This document shows, one piece after another, positions 37,080-44,265 of a DNA stretch of 64,000 bases. The position numbers and the translations under genes were made by a program. How positions within the stretch are numbered: position 1 is the first letter of the stretch; every line of letters begins with the position of its first letter. A model generated the notes under the pieces. The model saw only the letters and a program-made list of their open reading frames with translations. It made no database searches and was not told where the DNA came from. Location: NCBI RefSeq assembly GCF_014193695.1, contig NZ_JACHZR010000003.1:620001-684000 (forward strand), written 5' to 3'. This DNA comes from Rhizobium sp. BK316. Lineage in GTDB: Bacteria; Pseudomonadota; Alphaproteobacteria; Rhizobiales; Rhizobiaceae.

Positions 37080-37748
37080 ATGCCTTCCGCCGCATCTATC
37101 GTTGCGCGCAGTTATCCCGACAAGATAATTGGTATCGAAAATACACTCCCGTGGCATCTGCGCACGGACCTGCAGCTGTTTAAGCAGCGCACCCAAGGTC
37201 ATGCTGTGATTATGGGGCGTAAAACCTTTGACTCTATCGGCAAACCCCTGCCTAAGCGAACCAATATAATCTTATCTCGCACGGAGCCGACGTTTCTCCG
37301 TGAGTTTCCTAGTCTAAAATGGGCGAGAGACCCTGAGACTGCGTTGCTTTTGGCTGATATCGAGTCGATAATTTCTGGCAATATGAAGTTTTTTGTTATT
37401 GGCGGAGATCAGATTTACAGGGTATTTGAGAAATTTATTAACAGTATATTTGTTACAGACGTATTTTGTGGAAATATAAACGGTGATGCCAAGTTTGAAC
37501 TTGATTTCGGTGAGAGAGATGACGGCGCAAAAACCGAATGGATTGTTAGATCGGAAGACGATTTTCCAAAGACAGAATTCGACCAGTATCCATTTCGGAT
37601 AACCCATTACGTTCGCCGTAAGCCTTTCCACCGATATCGTGTGAAAGAGGAGCTTATGGGGCGGGAGCCTGATTTTGCTGTCCTGCTTGAGCGATATGAG
37701 GCCAAGCTGGAGCTAGACGATACCAATCAGCTGGATTTTTTTGAGTAA
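37080..37748 (+). CDS. folA: Dihydrofolate reductase with C-terminal extension, foreign composition
   Basis: A 222-residue dihydrofolate reductase (NADPH reduction of dihydrofolate). Core signatures: IIGIENTLPWHLRTDLQLFK with the catalytic Asp at about 30, VIMGRKTFDSIGKPLPKRTNIILSR and FFVIGGDQIYRVF. The core ends near residue 178; about 44 extra residues follow, ending ELDDTNQLDFFE, which I do not recognise. The ATG at 37080 has AGGG upstream; in-frame starts at 37038 and 37053 are weaker. The central part (about 37340-37540) is strikingly AT-rich compared with thyA and hflK, so the gene was probably acquired and occupies the place where rhizobia usually keep their native enzyme. Substrate role is secure; origin is inferred. 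Confidence 0.88.
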   Translation: MPSAASIVARSYPDKIIGIENTLPWHLRTDLQLFKQRTQGHAVIMGRKTFDSIGKPLPKRTNIILSRTEPTFLREFPSLKWARDPETALLLADIESIISGNMKFFVIGGDQIYRVFEKFINSIFVTDVFCGNINGDAKFELDFGERDDGAKTEWIVRSEDDFPKTEFDQYPFRITHYVRRKPFHRYRVKEELMGREPDFAVLLERYEAKLELDDTNQLDFFE

Positions 37749-37941
37749 GCCGACTGGTGAGTTGTCCGGGCAATTGCACATGGCTAACGGTCCTAAAAGG
37801 AACTATTTTCCAATTATATTGACCAAGTTCCTGACACCGCGTTGAAAGCCGGTGCGGCGATACCTATAACGGTCGGATCGCATCCGCCGGCAGCCCCCAC
37901 GGCGGTCGGATGTGTATGACGTAACGAACAATGAGGTTTTG

Positions 37942-39039
37942 ATGCCCTGGAGCAATCAGAATGGCGGCGGCGGCCCTTGGGGCGGCGGCGGCGGTAACAA
38001 TCAGGGACCATGGGGGCAGGGGCCGAACCGTCCACGCGGCGGTGGCGGCGGCAAGGGCGGTCCGCCCGATCTGGAAGATATTATCCGGCGCGGGCAGGAC
38101 CGGCTGCGCGGCTTCATTCCAGGTGGTTTCAACGGCGGTGTCGTTGCGATCATCGCAGCGATCGTTGCGATCTTCTGGCTTTTCCAATGCATTTACGTCG
38201 TCCAGCCGGACGAACGCGGCGTTGAGCTGCGCTTCGGCGAGCCCAAGCAGGAGATTTCCCTGCCGGGCCTGCATTTCCATTTCTGGCCGGTTGAAACCGT
38301 CGAGACGGTCAAGGTGACGGTGCAGCAGTTGAACATCGGCGCGACCACGGCAGGCTCTTCGAGCGGGCTGATGCTGTCGAGCGACAAGAGTGTCATCAAC
38401 GTGCAGTTCGCGGTCTTCTATACGATCAGTGATCCCAAGGCCTATCTTTTCGGTGTCGAAAATCCGGCCGAAACGCTGCAGCAGGTTTCCGACAGCGCCA
38501 TGCGCGAAGTCGTCGGCCGGCGTCCGGCACTGGACGCATTCCGCAGCAACCGCCAGCCGATCGAGACGCAGGTTCTCAACATCGTTCAGGATACGATGAA
38601 CCGGTACGGTGCGGGCATTACCGTGACCGGCGTGACAATCCAGAACGTGGCGCCGCCACGCGAAGTCGCCGACTCCTTCGAAGAAGTGCAGCGTGCCGGC
38701 CGCGACCGCGACAGCACAATCGAGGACGCTAACCGCTATACGAACCAGAAGCTCGGTCAGGCACGAGGCGATGCTGCCCGTATCCGTGAAGACGCAGCCG
38801 CCTACAAGGATCGCGTCGTCAAGGAAGCGGAAGGTGAAGCCCAGCGCTTTACAGCCATCAATGACGAATATTCGAAGGCTCCCGACGTGACGCGCAAGCG
38901 CCTGTTCCTGGAAACGATGGAACAGGTCCTGAAGAACTCCAAGAAGGTCGTGATCGACGAGAAGCAGGGCGTCGTACCCTACCTGCCGCTCAACGAGATC
39001 AATCGACCGGCGGCAGCACCGGCACAACGGGGAGGTTGA
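37942..39039 (+). CDS. hflK: FtsH protease modulator HflK
   Basis: A 365-residue SPFH/band-7 membrane protein. The N-terminus (about 5-45) is Gly/Pro/Asn-rich, as usual for HflK. One transmembrane helix (about 72-92, VVAIIAAIVAIFWLFQCIYVV) is followed by the periplasmic SPFH domain and a coiled-coil. Together with HflC it forms the large cage around FtsH and restrains its proteolysis of membrane proteins. ATG at 37942 follows GAGG; an upstream in-frame ATG was not used. Three bases separate it from hflC, so the pair is co-translated. Confidence 0.96.
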   Translation: MPWSNQNGGGGPWGGGGGNNQGPWGQGPNRPRGGGGGKGGPPDLEDIIRRGQDRLRGFIPGGFNGGVVAIIAAIVAIFWLFQCIYVVQPDERGVELRFGEPKQEISLPGLHFHFWPVETVETVKVTVQQLNIGATTAGSSSGLMLSSDKSVINVQFAVFYTISDPKAYLFGVENPAETLQQVSDSAMREVVGRRPALDAFRSNRQPIETQVLNIVQDTMNRYGAGITVTGVTIQNVAPPREVADSFEEVQRAGRDRDSTIEDANRYTNQKLGQARGDAARIREDAAAYKDRVVKEAEGEAQRFTAINDEYSKAPDVTRKRLFLETMEQVLKNSKKVVIDEKQGVVPYLPLNEINRPAAAPAQRGG

Positions 39040-39042
39040 ACC

Positions 39043-40002
39043 ATGGTATCGAACAGACTTCCCTTTATCCTGATCGCGCTCGCGGTCCTTCTCGTCATTC
39101 TTTATTCGTCGATCTTCGTGGTCAATGCGCGCGAGCAGGCGATCGTCGTCCGCTTCGGCCAGATTCAATCGGTGAAGACAGAGCCCGGCATCTATTTCAA
39201 GCTGCCGTTCGGCTTCATGGATGCCGACCGCGTGCAGTTCGTGGAAAAGCGGGCGCTCAGGCTCGACCTCGATAATATCCGCGTTCAAGTTCAGGACGGC
39301 CAGACCTTCGATGTCGACGCCTTCGTGATCTACAATATCTCGGATGTACGCCGCTTCCGCGAAACGGTCTCGGGCGACCGCGACGCTGCCGAGGCGCGGC
39401 TGCGTGCGCAGCTCGATTCCTCGCTTCGTCGGGTCTACGGTTTGCGTGACTACAACGCAGCGCTTTCGGAAGAGCGCGTGGCAATGATGCTCGAAATCCG
39501 CGACGATCTTCGCACCGATGCCGAAAATCTCGGCCTGCATATCGATGACGTCCGCATCCGCCGGACGGATCTTTCGCCGGAAGTGGCTCCGAACACCTAC
39601 AACGCCATGCGCTCCGAGCGTCTGGCCGAGGCCGAGCGCATCCGCGCCGAGGGTAACGAAGAGGGCCAGCGTCGCCGGGCCGTCGCCGATCGTCAGGTCG
39701 TCGAAATCACCGCCGACGCGCAGCGCGATTCGGAAATCCTGCGCGGTCAGGGTGATGCGGAGCGCAACCGTATCTTTGCCGACTCCTTCGGCAAGGATCC
39801 GGCCTTCTTCGAGTTCTACCGCTCGATGGCCGCCTATTCCGCGGCACTTTCCTCGCAGGATACGACATTGGTGCTTTCGCCGACGTCGCAGTTCTTCCGC
39901 TACTTCGAGAATGCGGACGGCAATCCGGCCCCGGGCCAGACCGGTGGCCTCGTGCCGCCTGCGGCCGCGCAGCCGACCGCTCCGGCACAGCCGGCGAACT
40001 GA
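39043..40002 (+). CDS. hflC: FtsH protease modulator HflC
   Basis: A 319-residue SPFH-domain partner of HflK. The N-terminal membrane helix (about 5-26, LPFILIALAVLLVILYSSIFVVN) is followed by EQAIVVRFGQIQSVKTEPGIYFKLPF, the SPFH core, and the conserved C-terminal ILRGQGDAERNRIFADSFGKDPAFFEFYRSM. The last roughly 35 residues are Pro/Ala/Gln-rich. It starts at ATG with GGGGAGG upstream. It sits in the operon hflK-hflC-DUF2065-degP, which joins inner-membrane and periplasmic quality control. Confidence 0.96.
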   Translation: MVSNRLPFILIALAVLLVILYSSIFVVNAREQAIVVRFGQIQSVKTEPGIYFKLPFGFMDADRVQFVEKRALRLDLDNIRVQVQDGQTFDVDAFVIYNISDVRRFRETVSGDRDAAEARLRAQLDSSLRRVYGLRDYNAALSEERVAMMLEIRDDLRTDAENLGLHIDDVRIRRTDLSPEVAPNTYNAMRSERLAEAERIRAEGNEEGQRRRAVADRQVVEITADAQRDSEILRGQGDAERNRIFADSFGKDPAFFEFYRSMAAYSAALSSQDTTLVLSPTSQFFRYFENADGNPAPGQTGGLVPPAAAQPTAPAQPAN

Positions 40003-40013
40003 CGACAGGCTGA

Positions 40014-40199
40014 ATGCAGGACTTCCTCACCGGACTTGCATTCTTCCTTATCATCGAGGGGCTGGTCTACGCACTGGCCCCTCGTTTTCTTATCGAGATG
40101 GCGAAGCTTCTGCCCACCGTTCCGGAGCGCCAACTGAGGGTGTTTGGACTTGTGGCTGTGGCACTTGGGGTAGCCTCCGTCTGGCTTTTACGAGGCTAG
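40014..40199 (+). CDS. DUF2065 family small membrane protein
   Basis: A 61-residue protein with two hydrophobic helices and the DUF2065 pattern FLTGLAFFLIIEGLVYALAPRFLIEMAKLLPTVPERQLRVFGLVAVALGVASVWLLRG. Function unknown. It begins 11 bp after hflC and precedes degP, a conserved position that suggests a role alongside the HflKC-FtsH complex (inference). Essentially the whole protein is in the membrane. Confidence 0.88.
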   Translation: MQDFLTGLAFFLIIEGLVYALAPRFLIEMAKLLPTVPERQLRVFGLVAVALGVASVWLLRG

Positions 40200-40302
40200 A
40201 TCACATTCGCACGGGGATTTCTCGAAAAGGTGATTTCGCCCTCCATCATTCCGCCTTATGCTGGTGATGTATGTGCGCCTTTATCCCAGACGAGGAAGCT
40301 TG

Positions 40303-42057
40303 ATGGCCCCCACGAATCGCTCGCCCTTCAGACGAACGCTCGCGCTTTTGGCCGGCACTGCCCTTCTGGCAAATGTCGGTGCTGGCGGTGTTGCGCATGC
40401 GCAAACCGCCCCGGCGCCCGTTGCACCTGAACAGGCAGCACCTGCGGCACCTCGGCCCGCATCGTCACCCGTCTCACCGGCTGCAGTCGCACCCGCCGCT
40501 CCGCCCATGCAGATGACGGCTCCGGGCAATGGTCCGGCTTCCGTCGCGGATCTCGCCGAAGGGTTGCTCGATGCCGTAGTCAATATCTCGACCTCGCAGA
40601 ATGTGAAGGGTGACGAGGGTGCCGGTCCCGCACCGCGTGCGCCTGACGGCTCGCCCTTCCAGGAATTCTTCAACGACTTCTTCAACAAGCAGCAGGGCAA
40701 CCGCGGCCCCAACCACAATGTCAGCTCGCTCGGTTCCGGCTTCGTCATCGATCCCACCGGCTATATCGTCACGAACAACCACGTGATCGAGGGGGCCGAC
40801 GACATCGAGGTCAATTTCGCCAACGGCTCCAAGCTCAAGGCCAAGCTGATCGGCACCGATACCAAGACTGACCTTTCGGTGCTCAAGGTCGAGCCGAAGC
40901 AGCCGCTGAAATTCGTCAAGTTCGGTGATTCCAGCACGATGCGTATCGGCGATTGGGTCATGGCGATCGGCAACCCGTTCGGCTTCGGCGGATCGGTGAC
41001 GGTCGGCATCATTTCGGGCCGCGGCCGCAACATCAATGCCGGCCCCTACGACAATTTCATCCAGACGGATGCGGCGATCAACAAGGGCAATTCCGGCGGC
41101 CCGCTCTTCAACATGAAGGGTGAAGTGATTGGCATCAACACCGCGATCATTTCTCCCTCGGGCGGCTCGATCGGTATCGGTTTCTCCGTGCCGTCGGAGC
41201 TTGCATCGGGCGTGGTCGAGCAGCTTCGCGAGTATGGTGAGACGCGCCGCGGCTGGCTCGGTGTGCGCATCCAGCCGGTCACCGACGAAGTGGCCGACAG
41301 CCTCGGCCTCGATAGCGCCAGAGGCGCGCTGGTCGCCGGCATCATCAAAGGCGGACCTGTCGATGACGGTTCGATCAAGGCCGGTGACGTCATCCTGAAA
41401 TTCGACGGCAAGGCTGTCGCCGAGATGCGCGACCTGCCGCGCGTGGTGGCCGAAAGCCCTGTCGGCAAAGAGGTCGATGTCCTCGTGCTGCGCGACGGCA
41501 AGGAGCAGACCGTCAAGGTGACGCTCGGCCGTCTCGAAGACAGCGACCAAGCGGCTGCCGCCGGCGACAATTCGAGTGATGACGGTGTCATCAATCCCGA
41601 TCCCGGCGAGAACAACGACATGGATGAACCGGATCAGGATGGCGATCAGGGGCAGACCGCACCTGACGGCCAGGATCCGCACCAGCAGGATCAAGGGCAA
41701 GACCAAAAGAGCCCGGATCAAAAGGGGCAGGATCAGGCAACACCCGGCCAGGCTACCCCAGAGCATGTGCTCGGTCTTTCGCTCTCGCTGCTCAGCCCCG
41801 AAACCCGCAAGGCCTTCGGCATTGCCGAAAGCGTCGATGGTGTCGTCGTGACCGAGGTTGCACCCGGTTCGGCCGCTGCGGAGAAGGGTTTGAAGCCCGG
41901 CGATGTTATCGTCGAGGTGGCACAGGAATTCATGAAGTCGCCGGATGCAGTTGCCACCAAGGTGCAGACGCTGAAGCAGGAAGGCCGACGCAATGCGCAG
42001 ATGATGGTCGCTGCGGCGAATGGTGATCTGCGGTTTGTTGCAGTGCCGATGGAGTGA
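40303..42057 (+). CDS. degP: Do family periplasmic serine protease DegP/HtrA
   Basis: A 584-residue protease-chaperone. A Sec signal peptide ends near AHAQ (about 34), followed by a Pro/Ala-rich segment. The trypsin-like domain has His160 (TNNHVIEG), Asp190 (TKTDLSVLKV) and Ser264 (GNSGGPLFN). PDZ1 begins near RRGWLGVRIQPV. An unusual Asp/Gln/Pro-rich linker of roughly 65 residues (nt about 41570-41760) separates PDZ1 from PDZ2 (VLGLSLSLLSPETRKAFGI onward). It degrades misfolded envelope proteins. ATG at 40303 has GAGGAAG upstream. It is the last gene of the hflK-hflC-DUF2065 series, with a terminator behind it. Confidence 0.95.
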   Translation: MAPTNRSPFRRTLALLAGTALLANVGAGGVAHAQTAPAPVAPEQAAPAAPRPASSPVSPAAVAPAAPPMQMTAPGNGPASVADLAEGLLDAVVNISTSQNVKGDEGAGPAPRAPDGSPFQEFFNDFFNKQQGNRGPNHNVSSLGSGFVIDPTGYIVTNNHVIEGADDIEVNFANGSKLKAKLIGTDTKTDLSVLKVEPKQPLKFVKFGDSSTMRIGDWVMAIGNPFGFGGSVTVGIISGRGRNINAGPYDNFIQTDAAINKGNSGGPLFNMKGEVIGINTAIISPSGGSIGIGFSVPSELASGVVEQLREYGETRRGWLGVRIQPVTDEVADSLGLDSARGALVAGIIKGGPVDDGSIKAGDVILKFDGKAVAEMRDLPRVVAESPVGKEVDVLVLRDGKEQTVKVTLGRLEDSDQAAAAGDNSSDDGVINPDPGENNDMDEPDQDGDQGQTAPDGQDPHQQDQGQDQKSPDQKGQDQATPGQATPEHVLGLSLSLLSPETRKAFGIAESVDGVVVTEVAPGSAAAEKGLKPGDVIVEVAQEFMKSPDAVATKVQTLKQEGRRNAQMMVAAANGDLRFVAVPME

Positions 42058-42087
42058 GGGCTGTCGGCCTGCACAGGCCAGAAAAAT

Positions 42088-42112
42088 AAAAGGAGTGGTG
42101 GCCGCTCCTTTT
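42088..42112. terminator. Bidirectional terminator between degP and serB
   Basis: Inverted repeat AAAAGGAGTGG (42088-42098) with CCGCTCCTTTT (42102-42112), 3-nt loop, with A-rich sequence on the left and T-rich on the right. It can stop transcription from both convergent genes. Confidence 0.85.
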
Positions 42113-42135
42113 TCGTTTCAACAGTGCCTCATGGC

Positions 42136-43026
42136 TCACACCGTCACGAAATCAGTCTTCCGGTAGCCCTGGACATAAAGCAGCGCCGTCAGGTCGCCGT
42201 GGTTGATCTGGATGTCGGCTTCGGCAGCGACCGCGGGTTTGGCGTGCAGGGCGACGCCGGAGCCGGCGAGGTGCAGCATGCCGAGGTCGTTGGCGCCGTC
42301 GCCGACGGCGATGGCGTCTTCGGGGGAAATGCCGAGGCGGGCGGCGATGTCGTTGAGGGCGTCGACCTTGGCCTGCTTGCCGAGAATGGGTTCAGCGACG
42401 TGACCGGAGAGGAGGCCGCCTTCCTCAAGCAGGATATTGGCGCGGTTTTCGTCGAAGCCGATGACGGCAGCGATGCGGCTCGTGAAGACCGTGAAGCCGC
42501 CGGAGACGAGGGCGGTATAGTAGCCTTTCGACTTCATGGTGGCGATGAGTTCGGGGCCGCCGGGTGTCAGGGTGATCCGCTTGGCGATCACGTCGTCGAC
42601 GACCGAGATCGGCAGACCTTTCAGGAGGGCGACGCGTTCCCGCAGCGCCGGCTCGAAGGCGATCTCGCCGTTCATGGCGCGGGCGGTGATGGCGGCAACC
42701 TTTTCCTTGAGGCCGACTTCGGCGGCGAGTTCGTCGATGCATTCCTGGCCAATCATGGTCGAATCCATATCGGCGATCAGCAGCTTCTTGCGGCGGGTTT
42801 CCTGTTCCTGGATGACGAGATCGATCGGGGCGCTGGCGATGACGGCGAGCAGATTGGCCTTGGCCGCTTCGCCGTCCGCACCGTCGGCGAGCACGATATC
42901 GCAGGCAATACCGTCGGCCAGCCAGTAGAGCCCGGATGCCTTGACGGCCTCGGCCGCACGTTCGGCTATGGCAGGCGAAAGAACGGGGTTTGACGGATTG
43001 GCAACAAGCGTGGCAACGAGGGCCAT
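42136..43026 (-). CDS. serB: Phosphoserine phosphatase SerB
   Basis: A 296-residue HAD-superfamily phosphatase for the last step of serine synthesis (O-phosphoserine to serine). HAD motif I is DMDST (nucleophile Asp about 86, acid/base Asp about 88). Motif II lies in LVSGGFTVF, motif III near the Lys of GKQAKV, and motif IV is VGDGANDLGM. The N-terminal 80 residues are an ACT-like domain as in other SerB proteins. The start at 43026 overlaps the start of miaA on the other strand, so no intergenic DNA exists between the two genes. Confidence 0.95.
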   Translation of the reverse strand: MALVATLVANPSNPVLSPAIAERAAEAVKASGLYWLADGIACDIVLADGADGEAAKANLLAVIASAPIDLVIQEQETRRKKLLIADMDSTMIGQECIDELAAEVGLKEKVAAITARAMNGEIAFEPALRERVALLKGLPISVVDDVIAKRITLTPGGPELIATMKSKGYYTALVSGGFTVFTSRIAAVIGFDENRANILLEEGGLLSGHVAEPILGKQAKVDALNDIAARLGISPEDAIAVGDGANDLGMLHLAGSGVALHAKPAVAAEADIQINHGDLTALLYVQGYRKTDFVTV

Positions 43027-43027
43027 G

Positions 43028-43921
43028 ATGGAAAACCTTCTGAGCTCTGTGAACGCGATCCTGATAACCGGGCCGACTGCCAGCGGCAAGTCCGCACTGG
43101 CCGTGGAACTGGCCAAACAGCATGGCGGCGTGGTGATCAATGCCGACAGCATGCAGGTCTATGACACGCTGCGGGTGCTGACGGCGCGACCGTCCGAGGA
43201 GGATATGGGAGGCGTACCGCATCACCTTTACGGCCATGTGCCGGCGGGGGCGACTTATTCGACCGGCGCGTGGCTGCGGGATGTGGCGGCGCTCTTGCCG
43301 AGCATCCGTGCAGAGGGAAAGCTGCCGGTCTTCGTCGGCGGCACTGGGCTTTATTTCAAGGCGCTGACGGGCGGGTTATCGGAAATGCCCGTCATTCCCG
43401 AGAAGATAAGGCAGCGGCTGCGCGCCCGGCTTCTGGAGGAGGGATCGGAGGGCCTGTATGCGGAACTTGCGAAGGTTGATCCCGCCATGGCCGAGAGCCT
43501 GAACGTACAGGACGGGCAGAGGATCGTGCGGGCGCTTGAGGTTTTCGAGGCGACGGGCCAGTCGATCGCGGAATTCCAGGGGCAGGCGGGGCCTGTCGTC
43601 GTCGATCCGCACACGGCACGCAAGATCGTCGTGCTGCCGGATCGCGCCGTGCTGCATCAGCGGATCAACGGACGTTTCGAGAAAATGCTGGAGCAGGGGG
43701 CAGAAGACGAGGTGAGGGCGCTACTCGCGCTTGATCTTCCCCCGGAAATGCCTGTTGTGAAGGCAATCGGCGTGTCGCAGATTGCGGCGATGCTGCGCGG
43801 CGAGATGAACCGCGCCGAGGTGATCGAGCGCGGGGCGGCGGCCACGCGGCAATATGCCAAGCGGCAGATGACCTGGTTTCGCAATCAGATGGATGAAAGC
43901 TGGGAGCGGCTTTCGCCTTAG
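43028..43921 (+). CDS. miaA: tRNA dimethylallyltransferase MiaA
   Basis: A 297-residue enzyme that prenylates A37 of tRNAs reading codons starting with U, using dimethylallyl diphosphate. The P-loop is GPTASGKS (about 15-22). The conserved NADSMQVYDTLRVLTARPS, PVFVGGTGLYFKAL and YAKRQMTWFRNQ are present. Adjacent ATGs at 43025 and 43028 are both possible; the second has better spacing from GAGG. It is head-to-head with serB with the start codons overlapping, so its promoter must lie inside serB. Confidence 0.95.
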   Translation: MENLLSSVNAILITGPTASGKSALAVELAKQHGGVVINADSMQVYDTLRVLTARPSEEDMGGVPHHLYGHVPAGATYSTGAWLRDVAALLPSIRAEGKLPVFVGGTGLYFKALTGGLSEMPVIPEKIRQRLRARLLEEGSEGLYAELAKVDPAMAESLNVQDGQRIVRALEVFEATGQSIAEFQGQAGPVVVDPHTARKIVVLPDRAVLHQRINGRFEKMLEQGAEDEVRALLALDLPPEMPVVKAIGVSQIAAMLRGEMNRAEVIERGAAATRQYAKRQMTWFRNQMDESWERLSP

Positions 43922-44000
43922 CGCCAAAGCGACTCATGCTTTGCGCCCGCAAACAGCTAGAATGATCTTCGAATCATGACCAATGGAGCTATGGGCCGGC

Positions 44001-44258
44001 ATGAACAATTTTCTCGCAAAGACGCTTTCTTCGATCAACGCCTTGATCGCCATCGTCATCCTCGCCTTTTCCACGCTTTCGGGTGCGACCGCTGCTGCGG
44101 CGCAGGGCGGATCGGGCATGTTCATCGTCGGAGCAATTTTGGGCGCCATCGGCGGCATCGTGGTTGCGGCGCTGATCTGCGGCACCATCGCCTTTCTGGC
44201 CCTGATCGAGCGGCATCTCTCCGAAATCGCAGCGGCGACGCGCCAGCCGCGTTCGTAA
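44001..44258 (+). CDS. Small two-helix membrane protein
   Basis: An 85-residue protein with a first hydrophobic segment (NALIAIVILAFSTLSGATAAA) and a second, Gly-rich one (FIVGAILGAIGGIVVAALICGTIAFLALI), then a short charged tail. I do not recognise the family. The ATG at 44001 was chosen over one six codons earlier, with little to decide between them. It follows miaA on the same strand by 79 bp and converges with the HerA-like gene, with 7 bp between stops. Confidence 0.65.
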   Translation: MNNFLAKTLSSINALIAIVILAFSTLSGATAAAAQGGSGMFIVGAILGAIGGIVVAALICGTIAFLALIERHLSEIAAATRQPRS

Positions 44259-44265
44259 GGCGCAC

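Noticed and set aside
37080-37748. Dihydrofolate reductase gene as an integron resistance cassette
   Set aside because: No attC-like site, integrase or other cassette is nearby and the protein does not resemble the short plasmid DfrA enzymes I know. Acquired origin is kept, cassette origin is not.
37864-39540. 558-residue minus-strand frame opposite hflK and hflC
   Set aside because: It spans two well-recognised genes and their junction; no family pattern.
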